A DNA stretch of 64,000 bases from Clostridium sp. CMCC3677 (GCF_023845585.1 NZ_JAMQHS010000007.1:124001-188000); one strand, 5' to 3'. Counted from the stretch's first letter, positions 36,736-46,921 are shown. Translations and numbers: made by a program. The notes: generated from the sequence alone by a model not told the origin.

Positions 36736-37581
36736 TTATTCGATAATTTCTTTTGTACAGCTAAGAGCTATCCCTAATGGAGTAACGAACATAGGATTGT
36801 GGGGTTTATGAGTGTATATTCCTGTTTGTTTTTCTATAATTTTTTCTATACCTTCTAAGCAGCATGTACCACCTACTAAAGATATTTCCTTAACATCATG
36901 ACCATCTATATGCTTATTTATGATTGCAGCAACTTTTTCAACTACAGGCTTTAATATAGGCAATAATTCTTTATGCTTTTCACTGTCTCTTTTGTATTTA
37001 TCAGCGTCTCCAAAAGACATACCATATGCTCCTGAAATAACTAATGAAAAATGAGTTCCACCTGTAGGTTCATCAGCAACATATACAACTTTTCCATTTT
37101 TCAAAATAGAAATACCTGTTGTTCCACCACCAATATCTACAACTGCACCATTTTCTATTTTAAGTACTGCATTTGCAGCTGTAGGTTCATCTAATAGACT
37201 TGTTAATTCAAATCCAGCAGCTTGTACTACATTCTTAATTGCCCCTGAATCCAAAGCATCTGTTCCTGGTGGAATTGCTGCTGCTGCATAAAGTAATTCT
37301 GCACCTAATTTTTCCTCAAGTTCCTGCTTTAATTCTCTAACAATTCTTACTGCTCCAATATAATCAACAATCATACCGTCACGGACTACATCTGCATATC
37401 TGTATACACCTGCAACTGGTTTATAGTTTTCATCTAAAACTGCTAATACTATACAGGCAGTTCCAAGGTCAACACCTGTGTAATATGTAGATGTTTCACT
37501 TACAATGGTTTTATTTATAACTTCTTCAAAATCATGAACAAGATTATCACAGTATTCAAAATTTATGCTTTTCTCTGACAT
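36736..37581 (-). CDS. EutJ-like actin-fold chaperone
   Basis: 281-residue Hsp70/actin-like ATPase of the EutJ family, thought to aid microcompartment enzyme assembly. Phosphate-binding motifs GVDLGTACIVLAVLD and VVDIGGGTTGISIL are present, with ISLVGGTCCLEG near the end. I set the start to the ATG at 37581, preceded by GGAGGGGG at 6 nt, rather than an upstream ATG (37605); this gives a 19-base overlap with the EutT-like gene. Confidence 0.88.
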   Translation of the reverse strand: MSEKSINFEYCDNLVHDFEEVINKTIVSETSTYYTGVDLGTACIVLAVLDENYKPVAGVYRYADVVRDGMIVDYIGAVRIVRELKQELEEKLGAELLYAAAAIPPGTDALDSGAIKNVVQAAGFELTSLLDEPTAANAVLKIENGAVVDIGGGTTGISILKNGKVVYVADEPTGGTHFSLVISGAYGMSFGDADKYKRDSEKHKELLPILKPVVEKVAAIINKHIDGHDVKEISLVGGTCCLEGIEKIIEKQTGIYTHKPHNPMFVTPLGIALSCTKEIIE

Positions 37582-38234
37582 TTTCCCCCTCCAATAGTTA
37601 GACAAATCATTTGAGATAATGAATTAATAATTGCGTTAATATTTTTTATAATTTGATTTCCTACGTTATGATTGTCTCCATATACTTCAAACACAATTGG
37701 TTCTATTTCACGAATAGCACAACGTAGTGCATTTAACTTTAAAATTTCGTTGCTTTTTTCAAGTTGCATATGAAATTCTGTTATTTCACAACAATCATCA
37801 ATATCATCACAAAAATTCTCTGAATTTATTCCAGTACATTCTTTATGGCAAGGTTGTTCAATTGTACTTTTTCCTTCTATAAAATTTCTAATGTTTGAAA
37901 TTCTTTTTTCTAAATTAATAATACTTTGTGCTAAAATAATATCTTCCTTTATAATTTCACTACTAGTAACAAGGAATAATGCCTCTATAGATTTTAGTTT
38001 GAAGCAAATCTTCTTATTAAAATTTTTATTTTCCTTTGGCAATGCTTCTGATTGCTTTACTATAGGAATTTTATTATTTTTGCAAGAAGCATCATCCCAC
38101 ATCTTTATACCTTTATCTGACAGATATTGTCTTGCTCCAGGCGTAAGACGCTCTCCTTGATCTAATTCGTAAACACTAAAAGGTTCTTTCTTATATAAGG
38201 ATCGCAAATACTCTTCAGTAATAAATTTCATCAT
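37563..38234 (-). CDS. EutT-like protein (corrinoid adenosyltransferase family, degenerate)
   Basis: 223-residue protein. The N-terminus MKFITEEYLRSLY..RLTPGARQYLSDKGI matches the start of EutT, and the C-terminal helices with LNALRCAIREIE align with its adenosyltransferase part. In place of the EutT metal motif HxCCxxC it has HKECTG and DDCC segments. CutC does not use B12, so this is probably a repurposed homologue, perhaps for assembly or metal handling. Follows EutP, overlaps EutJ. Assignment by eye, moderately sure. Confidence 0.7.
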   Translation of the reverse strand: MMKFITEEYLRSLYKKEPFSVYELDQGERLTPGARQYLSDKGIKMWDDASCKNNKIPIVKQSEALPKENKNFNKKICFKLKSIEALFLVTSSEIIKEDIILAQSIINLEKRISNIRNFIEGKSTIEQPCHKECTGINSENFCDDIDDCCEITEFHMQLEKSNEILKLNALRCAIREIEPIVFEVYGDNHNVGNQIIKNINAIINSLSQMICLTIGGGKCQRKA

Positions 38235-38249
38235 TGCCCCCCTTTACTT

Positions 38250-38690
38250 TTACCTTTTTTCAAATAAATATTTTTTTAAATCATCAATACCCGTTTCATT
38301 TGGAAAACTAACATGAAAATATGGTTCTAAGACTCCTATCATTTTTAGCTGCCTTAAACATAACTTTTCATTTTCAGGCATCAAGTCGCTTTTTGTTATT
38401 ACACCAATTACAGGACATCTAAATGATTTCGCAAAGCCATGAGAATATACTTCTGTGCATCTAGATTGATCTACTAAAATCAAAATATGAGATGCATCCT
38501 GAGAAGTTGCAATTATGTGTTTATACATCCAAGCATTTTCTATATAGGAACCAGGGACATCTATAGTATTTTCACCATAAATAATTTCCTGTGTTCTTCT
38601 TACTTTTCCATCATAATTATTTAATGCATTAACCAATGTAGTTTTGCCACAATATGAAGGACCTATTACCATTATTCTCTTCTTTCTCAT
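38250..38690 (-). CDS. EutP/PduV-like small GTPase
   Basis: 146-residue P-loop protein: Walker [11 protein letters not shown] at residues 9-18, DVPGSYIEN switch region and TKSD specificity motif. EutP/PduV proteins associate with the compartment surface; some have acetate kinase or localisation roles. Overlaps the EutS-like gene by 4 bases. Confidence 0.92.
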   Translation of the reverse strand: MRKKRIMVIGPSYCGKTTLVNALNNYDGKVRRTQEIIYGENTIDVPGSYIENAWMYKHIIATSQDASHILILVDQSRCTEVYSHGFAKSFRCPVIGVITKSDLMPENEKLCLRQLKMIGVLEPYFHVSFPNETGIDDLKKYLFEKR

Positions 38691-39040
38691 GTTCTTGTAA
38701 TGGGAGCCTGAGTAAATCCAAGCAAGTTTTTCAATGTATCATTTACTGCATTTAGTGCTGTCTCAACACTTTCTACATCACCATTTATAACTACTGATCC
38801 TGTAAAACGATCTAAAAATCCGATTTCAACATCTGAAGCCTTTGCCGCAATATCAGCTGCAATAATAGCTGTTTCAAAAGGAGTCAAAGTTAAAATTCCT
38901 ATAGCTCCCTTTTCATCAATTCCTAGACGTTCATATATATCAGGCATTGGTGATGCAATAACATGAGCTATTGTAATTTGCTTTCCAGGTACTGACTCTT
39001 GTATAACACGCTCAATATTTCTTTCAAGAAATTCTCCCAT
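38687..39040 (-). CDS. Circularly permuted BMC-H shell protein (EutS/PduU type)
   Basis: 117-residue shell protein. [20 protein letters not shown] (beta-barrel part), [21 protein letters not shown] and [17 protein letters not shown] match EutS/PduU over their whole length. These form closed-pore hexamers with a barrel that may hold enzyme tails. Directly after cutD in the operon. Confidence 0.95.
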   Translation of the reverse strand: MGEFLERNIERVIQESVPGKQITIAHVIASPMPDIYERLGIDEKGAIGILTLTPFETAIIAADIAAKASDVEIGFLDRFTGSVVINGDVESVETALNAVNDTLKNLLGFTQAPITRT

Positions 39041-39079
39041 AACTCTTACCTTCCATTTTATTATCTATTTAAAAATTCT

Positions 39080-40033
39080 TTAGTGACGAATCACTTTAAC
39101 TGTTAAATCATATTTCTTAATCCAGCTTTCAATTTTATCTAAATCTTCATTATTTAAGCTTGGATCTCCTTCAATAGGATATTCAATTCCTAGTTGATTA
39201 TATTTATTTACCCCCATCTTATGATAAGGAAGCAAATCAATGCCTTTGAAGTTTTTATAATCCTTAAACTGAATTAAAAATTTCATAACATTTTCAATAT
39301 CTTCATTACTATCATTTACTCCTTTTAATAAAGGCATTCGAATCTTAACATTATATTTACGACGAATAAGTTCTTTTAAATTCTCTAAAATTTGTTCATT
39401 TCTCACTCCAGTTAATTGGAAGTGCCTGTCAGAATCAATATGCTTTATATCAAATAGGAACAAATCTGTGAACTCAGCAACCTTTAGCACTGATTCTAGC
39501 TTTGCATAACCGCAAGTTTCAATTGCAGTGTTTATTCCCTCTTGTTTACATGCCATAAGCAGGTTGCAAGCAGCTTCTGGTTGCATTAAAACTTCACCAC
39601 CACCTAATGTAACACCACCACCGGAAATATCATAAAATGCTCTATCTTCTTCTATAATCTCTAAAAGTTCAGAAATAGTTTTTACCTGTCCTACTATAGA
39701 TAATGAAGATTCAAGACAAGCATCAACACATTTCCCACATCCAAGGCAATCAATATTACGATTCACTTCGTGTTTTAGACTTTCCTTTGAAATAGTATGT
39801 ATTCCTACTGGACAAGCATCAACACAAGCACCACAATTAACACATGAATTATTTTTAAACATTACCCTATATTTTTTTATCATTCCTTCAGGATTAGCAC
39901 ACCATTTACAACGTAAAGGGCATCCTTGGAAAAATATAAGAGTTCTTATTCCTGGTCCATCATACATATTGTATTTTTGTATATTAAAAATTGTTGCTTT
40001 TCGTTCAATCATTCCTAAATTCATATTCCCCAT
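39080..40033 (-). CDS. cutD: Choline TMA-lyase activating enzyme (radical SAM)
   Basis: 317-residue glycyl-radical enzyme activase. Radical SAM motif CPLRCKWC (Cx3CxxC) binds the cluster that cleaves SAM; two ferredoxin-type clusters follow in CVNCGACVDACP and CLGCGKCVDACL (about 60-115). It abstracts a hydrogen from the CutC glycine. The start at 40033 has GGAG 10 nt upstream; a TTG three codons earlier is less likely. Separated from cutC by 167 bp containing a hairpin. Confidence 0.94.
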   Translation of the reverse strand: MGNMNLGMIERKATIFNIQKYNMYDGPGIRTLIFFQGCPLRCKWCANPEGMIKKYRVMFKNNSCVNCGACVDACPVGIHTISKESLKHEVNRNIDCLGCGKCVDACLESSLSIVGQVKTISELLEIIEEDRAFYDISGGGVTLGGGEVLMQPEAACNLLMACKQEGINTAIETCGYAKLESVLKVAEFTDLFLFDIKHIDSDRHFQLTGVRNEQILENLKELIRRKYNVKIRMPLLKGVNDSNEDIENVMKFLIQFKDYKNFKGIDLLPYHKMGVNKYNQLGIEYPIEGDPSLNNEDLDKIESWIKKYDLTVKVIRH

Positions 40034-40094
40034 AGTATTCAATCTCCAGTTTTATTTATCTTGATTTTAAATAATGTTTTAAATGTTCCTTGCA

Positions 40095-40122
40095 CACTAA
40101 CATGATTTAACTCATGTTAGTG
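40095..40122 (-). other. Intercistronic hairpin between cutC and cutD
   Basis: Perfect 11-bp stem CACTAACATGA / TCATGTTAGTG with a 6-nt loop and no following T-run. Likely an mRNA processing or stabilising structure. Confidence 0.75.
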
Positions 40123-40200
40123 ACAAGTTTTATAAAAATTAATTTAATGTCAAAATATACTTCTTTACTATCTGCAATTTGTAAAACAATTTACAGCATT

Positions 40201-42756
40201 TTAAAAGTGTGTAAGCATAGTTCTACTAATAATTTCATCTTGAACATCTTTGCATAATTCAACGAAGAATGCACTATATCCAGCAACACGTACAATTAAA
40301 TCACGATATTGTTCTGGATGTTTTTGCGCTTCAATTAACGTATCATTATCTAGGTAGTTAAACTGAACTTCACCAAGACCAAGAACACATGCACTACGCA
40401 ATAAAGTAATAATGCCATCTTCTCCTTCTTTGGTATCTAATAATCCAGATATAAGCTTAAAGTTATGAACCATACCTATATTCATACTGTCACAAGACAT
40501 TTTAGAAACTGATTTTATAATTGCAGTAGGGCCCTTATAGTCAGATCCTTGTGATGGACTTATACCATCAGATAACGGCATCCATGCTCTACGTCCGTTT
40601 GCTGTTGCTCCAGTTAACTGACCAAATGGAGTGTTATTAGATATTGATAAAGTACCATGACTAAGTACTGAATATAATGTCTTAAATTTACGATGTTCTA
40701 GTTCTGTAAAATTGATTAAATCAGCAGCAATATAATCTGCATAATCATCATCATTACCATACTTAGGTGCCTCTAAACAATCTTTTCTAAGTTTTTCATA
40801 TCCAACAAAATCAGCTTTTAATGCTTCATTTAATTCTTGCAATGTATATTTCTTTTCTTCAAATACTAACTTTTTAATAGCTGCCATAGAATCTGTATAA
40901 GTTGCAAGTCCACTCCATATTACTCCCGGCCCAAAGTTATACATAGCTCCGCCAGCTTCAACACCTCTACCATTATCCATACAACCTTCATACATAATAG
41001 ACATAAGAGGTTTTGGTGCAAGTTCTTTATGAACACGTTGTGAAATTACAGTAGCAACACTTGTCCACTTAGTAATGTATTTTATTTGTTCCTTAACAGC
41101 ACTTTCAAATTCCTCATAATTTTTAAAACTATTTATATCTCCCATATTAGGGCAAACTTGTTTTTCATACCAAAGAGGAATACCATTGTTAAGTACAAGT
41201 TCTATACATATAGGCCATTGAGTATATGCTGTAGATGTCCATTGATATAATCTTCCTGATTTTTGAGGTTCAACACATCCCATTAAGCAGTAATCTCTTG
41301 CATCCTCTATAGAAACACCTTTAGCAAGCATCATTTTTATATGCACATCATCAAAGTGACAAGCTGGGAATCCCATACCTGCACGAATTACATCCACAAT
41401 TTTCTTAAGGTACTTTTGTGGTGATTGGTTATGAATACGACAAGCTAATGATGGTTGATAAATTTTAACATGACGAACTGCATCCATAAGCAGATAAGTC
41501 AATTCATTTGTAGCATCTCGTCCTTGTCTATCAACACCACCAACACACATATTGACAAATGGTTGATAACCTGCGAAGAATTTAGAACCACCTTCACTTG
41601 TAATCCACATCATTTCAGACATTTTAATAAGCATACATCCTGATAATTCAAATGCCTCAAAATCATTCATACGACCACTTTCAATATCATTTTTATAATA
41701 TTCATACATGTATTGGTCAACACGTCCTATAGACATACCTGTTTGATTTTCTTCAACTACTAGTAAAGATTCAATAGTCCAAACAGCTTGAATCGCTTCC
41801 CAGAATGTACTTGGTTTATGTGCTGGTACTCTTGCATTAATTTCAGATATTTTTTGTAATTCTGCTTTACGCTTAGGATTTGTTTCTTTTTCGGCTAATT
41901 CAGCAGCATATTTAGATAAACGCTTAGCATAAATCATAACACCTTCAGTAGTATCAATAATTGCTTTATAGAAATAGATTTTTTCTATATGTTCTGGATT
42001 TTCATAATCAAGTTTTTCAAGATGTTCTTTTGCTTCTAATTGAATATCTAGCATACCCTTTTTCATTAGAATTACATCATATCCTGGATTTGAATCTCCT
42101 CCACCATTAATAGCATGATATGAACAATCTGAAACAAATGACTCTCCTGAAAGCTCCCATACTCCTGCTTCACGATATTGATTTTCACAATATTCATCAA
42201 CAGATTTACCTGCCCAATATGGGAACAATTCTTCACGCATAATCTTCTTATCTTCTTCAGAAATATAGAATGGATCTTGCGCTCTTGTACCTATAGTATC
42301 TATTTCATCAACCATCCATCTCCATGCAATATCTGGAGAAAAAGCGCCCGCACGAGGTGCACCACAAGGAGCTCCTACAATCAATTCATTATCTTGAATT
42401 ACTAATGGTGCAGTTTCACAGCAATATTTAAAACATTTAGCACGTAATAAAATCTTAGGCATGCCTGGATTTTCTTTAGCTATTTTAGTAATTGCCCTAG
42501 CACGATAAGTAGTTATTGATGGAACTTGTTTCAAATAATTTTCTTTTAATTTTAATAAACGTTGTGTTATTCCATCTGGAATTTTATCGCCTTCAGTACA
42601 TACTACATGTTCTAAAACAGGTTCTTCTTTTGTGATTTCTTTTGAAACACCCTCAAATATCTTCATTAAACATTCACGTTCTTCAGCAGACATGTTTTGA
42701 GTGGCTTCTACAAATTTGTTTGAAAATTCACGAATATCCAATTTTTTACCTCTCAT
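40201..42756 (-). CDS. cutC: Choline trimethylamine-lyase (glycyl radical enzyme)
   Basis: 851-residue glycyl-radical enzyme cleaving choline to trimethylamine and acetaldehyde. Key residues are all present and sit exactly 5 positions beyond those of the Desulfovibrio alaskensis enzyme as I recall them: Tyr213 and Asp221 ([10 protein letters not shown]), Phe400, Cys494 and Glu496 in GCVEPQ, and the radical Gly826 in RVAGYS. Length fits the short type I class. The N-terminal about 40 residues, with [16 protein letters not shown], may be an encapsulation helix. Activated by the CutD encoded just downstream; preceded by the CutB-like paralogue. Confidence 0.97.
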   Translation of the reverse strand: MRGKKLDIREFSNKFVEATQNMSAEERECLMKIFEGVSKEITKEEPVLEHVVCTEGDKIPDGITQRLLKLKENYLKQVPSITTYRARAITKIAKENPGMPKILLRAKCFKYCCETAPLVIQDNELIVGAPCGAPRAGAFSPDIAWRWMVDEIDTIGTRAQDPFYISEEDKKIMREELFPYWAGKSVDEYCENQYREAGVWELSGESFVSDCSYHAINGGGDSNPGYDVILMKKGMLDIQLEAKEHLEKLDYENPEHIEKIYFYKAIIDTTEGVMIYAKRLSKYAAELAEKETNPKRKAELQKISEINARVPAHKPSTFWEAIQAVWTIESLLVVEENQTGMSIGRVDQYMYEYYKNDIESGRMNDFEAFELSGCMLIKMSEMMWITSEGGSKFFAGYQPFVNMCVGGVDRQGRDATNELTYLLMDAVRHVKIYQPSLACRIHNQSPQKYLKKIVDVIRAGMGFPACHFDDVHIKMMLAKGVSIEDARDYCLMGCVEPQKSGRLYQWTSTAYTQWPICIELVLNNGIPLWYEKQVCPNMGDINSFKNYEEFESAVKEQIKYITKWTSVATVISQRVHKELAPKPLMSIMYEGCMDNGRGVEAGGAMYNFGPGVIWSGLATYTDSMAAIKKLVFEEKKYTLQELNEALKADFVGYEKLRKDCLEAPKYGNDDDYADYIAADLINFTELEHRKFKTLYSVLSHGTLSISNNTPFGQLTGATANGRRAWMPLSDGISPSQGSDYKGPTAIIKSVSKMSCDSMNIGMVHNFKLISGLLDTKEGEDGIITLLRSACVLGLGEVQFNYLDNDTLIEAQKHPEQYRDLIVRVAGYSAFFVELCKDVQDEIISRTMLTHF

Positions 42757-42796
42757 TCTTTAAATATATTTCAGACTTATAGCCTGATTGTTTAGT

Positions 42797-44287
42797 TTAT
42801 TTTAAGTCTTTAATAACTTCTTTTAAGATATTTTGTAGAAATTCTACGTTATCTATGTCACATACTTCTGATTTTTTTTCAATGTTATCACATAAACCTT
42901 TATCTGATAACACTGAATCAATAATCTCATTTGTTTTACGTACTCCATATCCAACCTTACGAATATATATTAAGTTCATTGGAGAAACGTTATCGGATGT
43001 CATTCCATGACCTGCTGATCCACTTCCTAACGTCATTGAAGGAAACAAATTAGTTGTCGCTCCCATACTTCCAAAAGAACCTGGAGTATTTACAAGTACT
43101 CTACCAACTGGTTTTTTTAAAGCAAATTGACGAATAACTTCTTCATCTTTTGAATGAATTATTAGTGTATGGCCATGTCTTTCACTAAGTAACAATTCAA
43201 TACACTTTTCACAAGCATGCATCCAATCATCCTCAATATAGTAAGATAAAACTGGACAAAGCTTTTCTCTAGAATAAGGATTGCCTTTTGACACATATTT
43301 TTGTTCTGAAATCAAAACCTTTACATCATTTGATACAATAAATCCTGCTCTTTTAGCTAAGTATTGAGGCGATTTGCCAACCACTTCAAAATCAACGCTT
43401 CCATCTGTATGATAAAAGATAGATCCAAGCTTTTCAGATTCATTTGCATCCATAAAGTAAGCTCCATTTTTTTGTAACTCTTTTTTCACTTCAGATGCAA
43501 TTGGACTATCTACAACTATCGACTGTTCAGCTGCAGAAACCACACCATTGTCAAATATCTTACTATCAATAATATCTTTTACAGCTTGTCTTATATCAGC
43601 TGTACGTTCTATAAAAGCAGGTCCATTACCTGTACCACCATAAATTACTGGTTTGCCTGATTTATATGATTCCTTTAACAAACCTGGAACTCCTGTGTTC
43701 ATTATTAAAGAAGTATCTCTATGATTCATTAATTCAGCAGTTCCACTAGGTGTTACATTATGGAGATATGCAAGTGCTCCTTCTGGTAAACCATATCCTT
43801 CAGCAGCTCTAATTAAAATATCAAGAGTTTTACTCATAGTATTTTTCGCTCTTGGATGAGGAGAAAATATAATAGCATTTCCTGATTTAATTGCAATTAA
43901 TGCTTTATATATTGTAGTAGAGACAGGACTAGTTGATGGGCAAAATGCTATGATTACACCCATAGGTACACCTACATCCATAGTCTTATTCTCTTTATCT
44001 TCATTAATTATACCTACACATTTCATGCCCTTTAATCTATTAAACAAATACTTGCAAACAAAACGATTTTTTATACATTTATCTTCCCATTTACCATAAT
44101 CTGTTTCATCACTAGACATCTTAGCAAGTTCTGAAATATGCTTTTTAATTTCCTCTATCATCCGTTCAACGATCTCATCAAGCTTTTCCTGTGAGAATGT
44201 TGCTAATTTTCTTTGTGCTTCTCGAGCATTTTCAACAAGAATTCGTGATTCTTGTATGGAGAGTAAATCATTATCAATAGTACTCAT
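42797..44287 (-). CDS. cutB: Aldehyde dehydrogenase paralogue lacking the catalytic Cys
   Basis: 496-residue homologue of CutF. N-terminal SIQESRILVENAREAQRKLA and the internal PSTSPVSTTIYKALIAIKSG are conserved, but the catalytic segment reads KIFDNGVVSAAEQS, with Ser (codon TCT) in place of the Cys in FDNGTICASEQ of CutF. It should not acylate CoA by the normal route. A C-terminal amphipathic helix (VEFLQNILKEVIKDL) resembles an encapsulation peptide. It may be structural, organising the enzyme core with CutC, or hydrolytic. Symbol by position next to cutC. Confidence 0.88.
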   Translation of the reverse strand: MSTIDNDLLSIQESRILVENAREAQRKLATFSQEKLDEIVERMIEEIKKHISELAKMSSDETDYGKWEDKCIKNRFVCKYLFNRLKGMKCVGIINEDKENKTMDVGVPMGVIIAFCPSTSPVSTTIYKALIAIKSGNAIIFSPHPRAKNTMSKTLDILIRAAEGYGLPEGALAYLHNVTPSGTAELMNHRDTSLIMNTGVPGLLKESYKSGKPVIYGGTGNGPAFIERTADIRQAVKDIIDSKIFDNGVVSAAEQSIVVDSPIASEVKKELQKNGAYFMDANESEKLGSIFYHTDGSVDFEVVGKSPQYLAKRAGFIVSNDVKVLISEQKYVSKGNPYSREKLCPVLSYYIEDDWMHACEKCIELLLSERHGHTLIIHSKDEEVIRQFALKKPVGRVLVNTPGSFGSMGATTNLFPSMTLGSGSAGHGMTSDNVSPMNLIYIRKVGYGVRKTNEIIDSVLSDKGLCDNIEKKSEVCDIDNVEFLQNILKEVIKDLK

Positions 44288-44362
44288 TTTCTTCTCTCCT
44301 TTTCATTAGAAATATTTTTTTAATTCCAACATATTCTACTTAATATGCATAAGTCTTCACCT

Positions 44363-44668
44363 TTATGGAAGTAAATTTTCAATCTTATAACGCGCAATAA
44401 TCTTTTCAAGATCCTGATGTGGACTTGCAATAACAACTGAGCTATAAACATTACCATTTTCCATATCATTAACAGCTTTTACGCCAGCTTCTACTGCCGC
44501 TTTACAGGCTCCTACATCTCCACGAACCAATACAGAAATGTAACCTGATGCAACATTTTCATAGCCTATAAGTTCAACATCTGCTGCCTTGCACATAGCA
44601 TCGGCTGCTTCTAAAACAAAAACTAGACCAAAAGTTTCAATTAATCCTAAAGCTTGATATCTTGCCAT
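44363..44668 (-). CDS. BMC-H hexameric shell protein
   Basis: 101-residue BMC-domain protein (ALGLIETFGLVFVLEAADAM; pore loop VASGY; VLVRGDVGACKAAVEAGVKA). The pore residues differ from the other BMC-H proteins here, suggesting a different permeability. Second shell gene of the operon. Confidence 0.95.
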   Translation of the reverse strand: MARYQALGLIETFGLVFVLEAADAMCKAADVELIGYENVASGYISVLVRGDVGACKAAVEAGVKAVNDMENGNVYSSVVIASPHQDLEKIIARYKIENLLP

Positions 44669-44694
44669 CTCTATATCCTCTCTCTTCCTTGTTT

Positions 44695-44991
44695 TTATGA
44701 ATCAACATCATGTACAGAAACAATATCTCCAACTTCTCTAATAGGACGTGGCATAACATTTTTTGCTGTTAATTTACCTATAGCAGCAGCAGCTTCAGCA
44801 CCTGCTTCTACAGCTGATGTAACTGCTGCTACATCACCCTTAATCATTATTGTAACAAGGGTTGATCCTACATTTTCATATGAAATCAACTCCACATTTG
44901 CAGCCTTTAACATTTTGTCTGCCGCTTCAATTGCTGGAACCATTCCTAATGTTTCTACAAGACCTAAAGCTTCTTCACCATAATATCTCAT
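44695..44991 (-). CDS. BMC-H hexameric shell protein
   Basis: 98-residue BMC-domain protein (ALGLVETLGMVPAIEAADKM; pore loop VGSTL; IMIKGDVAAVTSAVEAGAEA). C-terminal tail PRPIREVGDIVSVHDVDS. First shell gene after the transporter and small protein. Confidence 0.95.
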   Translation of the reverse strand: MRYYGEEALGLVETLGMVPAIEAADKMLKAANVELISYENVGSTLVTIMIKGDVAAVTSAVEAGAEAAAAIGKLTAKNVMPRPIREVGDIVSVHDVDS

Positions 44992-45015
44992 TTAGAATAC
45001 CTCCCTTCCTTGTTA

Positions 45016-45282
45016 TTAACCTTTAATATATTTATTAATTGTTTCTGCTCCTTCTTTGTGTGCATGATAATAAACCCTTAATTCACCATCATTGTCCAAA
45101 TCAAATCTTGTTTCTTCAAGAAGTCCATTAGCTTCAGCTGTCATTAATGCTGTTAATACATCTTTCTTGTTAAGAGCTTTAAAATTGCCATACTCATCTT
45201 TTAATGCATCTATAACATCATCAGTACACGCTTCTTTAACTTTAGTGAAATATTTTAGAATTGCATAATTAAGTGGTTTCAT
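45016..45282 (-). CDS. Small winged-helix-like protein of cut locus
   Basis: 88-residue protein: NYAILKYFTKVKEACTDDVI through LNKKDVLTALMTAEANGLLE suggests a small helix-rich winged-helix fold, followed by a beta hairpin FDLDNDGELRVYYHA. Its start overlaps the stop of the transporter gene by one base, so it is cotranslated. Could be a local regulator or an adaptor; function unknown. Confidence 0.75.
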   Translation of the reverse strand: MKPLNYAILKYFTKVKEACTDDVIDALKDEYGNFKALNKKDVLTALMTAEANGLLEETRFDLDNDGELRVYYHAHKEGAETINKYIKG

Positions 45283-46379
45283 TACTTAGCTTCCCCCTTT
45301 TTTCTAAATAAATCTAATGGGTTCATAGCTATTGTTAATATTCCAAATACCATTAACACAGCTGCAATCCAAACTATAGGAGGTAATGCCCATCCATCTA
45401 TTTTGCAAAATACTCCAAGTACAATCCAGCAACAGAATGGACCCCAGAATGAGAATGTACCATTACATGCCATACCAAGTGCAGCACCACACATACTATT
45501 ACCGTTATACCAACACATATAAGAAACGAATGCGAAAAGACCACTTAAAGCAAAGCAAATCATAGCAGGTCCGCTTGTAAATGCTTTACCAACTAAATTA
45601 GCTGAAAAACCAACACTTCCGCCAAAAATAATACCAAATATAGGTACTAAAATTATTAAGTTTGAAAGACCTGATGTTGCTTGACGTATAGTAATACCAA
45701 TCTCTGAATCAATCATGGATGTACCATAACCAGCTACGCAGCCTTCAAATCCCCATCCTAGAGCAGCGATAAATGCTATACAAATACCTAAAAACATCCC
45801 TTCTGGAGCATCTCCCCCAATACTTGTACTACCAATCATAAAACTAGATAAAACACAAATACCTATACCAAGCATCATACGTTTATTTAATTCTTGTTTA
45901 AATAAAACCCTACCTAAAATAGCACCAATAGCTGGACAAAGAGCAGTAATCGGAATAACAATTGAACCTGCCATTTGAAGACCAACAACATAAGCTGTGC
46001 TTGCAATAGGACCACCTATAAGAGCTGCCAAAATCATTACTCCACCCGGAGTAGTTTTAATACATCTAAAGAAATCTCCAATTTTCCCTTTTACTATTGC
46101 ATAAAGTATAGCCCAAACGGCACTACATGTATCATTTACCGCACTACCAAGTGCACCTAGTAAGTAAGTAATAACAAGCAATGATAAACCCGCTGTGTTT
46201 TCTCCATACCAATCTGCCCAAACTCCCTTAGTCATACCAAGTGTTAAAAATGCTGAATAAAATCCATACATTAATCCTGAAAATAAAGCAATTGAAATAC
46301 CTTTTTTAAGAAAGTTAGATGATAACTTCTTTTTAGCAGCAATTGCAGACAAATTATCTACACCTGACATTTCACTCAT
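45282..46379 (-). CDS. DMT-superfamily transporter heading the cut operon
   Basis: 365-residue membrane protein with about ten hydrophobic segments in two repeats (ISIALFSGLMYGFYSAFLTLG at the start; LGICIAFIAALGWGFEGCVAG at the second half), typical of the drug/metabolite transporter fold. As first gene of the operon, it most likely imports choline or exports trimethylamine; direction cannot be read from sequence. AAGGGG ribosome site. The leader from the MerR-type promoter is about 260 nt. Confidence 0.82.
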   Translation of the reverse strand: MSEMSGVDNLSAIAAKKKLSSNFLKKGISIALFSGLMYGFYSAFLTLGMTKGVWADWYGENTAGLSLLVITYLLGALGSAVNDTCSAVWAILYAIVKGKIGDFFRCIKTTPGGVMILAALIGGPIASTAYVVGLQMAGSIVIPITALCPAIGAILGRVLFKQELNKRMMLGIGICVLSSFMIGSTSIGGDAPEGMFLGICIAFIAALGWGFEGCVAGYGTSMIDSEIGITIRQATSGLSNLIILVPIFGIIFGGSVGFSANLVGKAFTSGPAMICFALSGLFAFVSYMCWYNGNSMCGAALGMACNGTFSFWGPFCCWIVLGVFCKIDGWALPPIVWIAAVLMVFGILTIAMNPLDLFRKKGEAK

Positions 46380-46645
46380 AAACTAAAACCCCTTTCATTC
46401 ATAAACATTAAATATATTGTTAAAAATATATTGTTAAATAAAAATTTATACTGACTATATTTGAAGCTAAGTAAACAATAAGATATCTAGTAAAGGTTTA
46501 CAAGAGCCATTTAGAATTTTATTCAAATACAGTCTCATAGGATTCACAATTGTTATAATTTTATTAACATCTATTATCTGATTTTGAAATTACAGAATAA
46601 CTTTTCATTTTTTATATCTTTGTAAGTATTTTTATCATTAATTAA

Positions 46646-46677
46646 ATTATAGTCCTTACCCCCTAGGGGAAAGTCAA
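46646..46677 (-). promoter_or_regulatory. MerR-type promoter of the cut operon
   Basis: Minus strand: TTGACT (-35), 20-bp spacer containing the palindrome CCCCTAGGGG at 46660-46669 within a wider CTTNCCCC/GGGGNNAAGG dyad, then TATAAT (-10). A long spacer with a central dyad is the hallmark of promoters remodelled by MerR-family activators. Confidence 0.8.
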
Positions 46678-46862
46678 TAGAATATTTTATATATGAATTT
46701 ACAAATTATTTTTAATTTATAAATTTATACAAATTAGAATTATATAACATTATTTAGGAAGTTAAAAATTATCTATACGCTAGGTTTAATCAATGTTTTA
46801 CTATAAGCAAATCTAAAAATATTATCACATTATTTTAAATAAATATTATGTACTTAAACTAA

Positions 46863-46903
46863 AAACAAGAATTCTTTTATTCTAAAAAAAAGAATTCTTG
46901 TTT
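46863..46903 (-). terminator. Terminator of the merR-type gene
   Basis: Perfect 16-bp stem AAACAAGAATTCTTTT / AAAAGAATTCTTGTTT with T-run. Separates the regulator from the cut operon. Confidence 0.85.
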
Positions 46904-46921
46904 AAAATACACTTATCTATC

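Noticed and set aside
44654-44983. Plus-strand open frame antisense to a shell gene
   Set aside because: Mirrors the codon bias of the shell gene on the other strand, and no family is recognisable; the minus-strand BMC proteins are certain.
30166-46379. Propanediol or ethanolamine utilisation operon
   Set aside because: No PduCDE or EutBC subunits; the signature enzyme is CutC with GCVEPQ and all choline-site residues, and the activase is adjacent.
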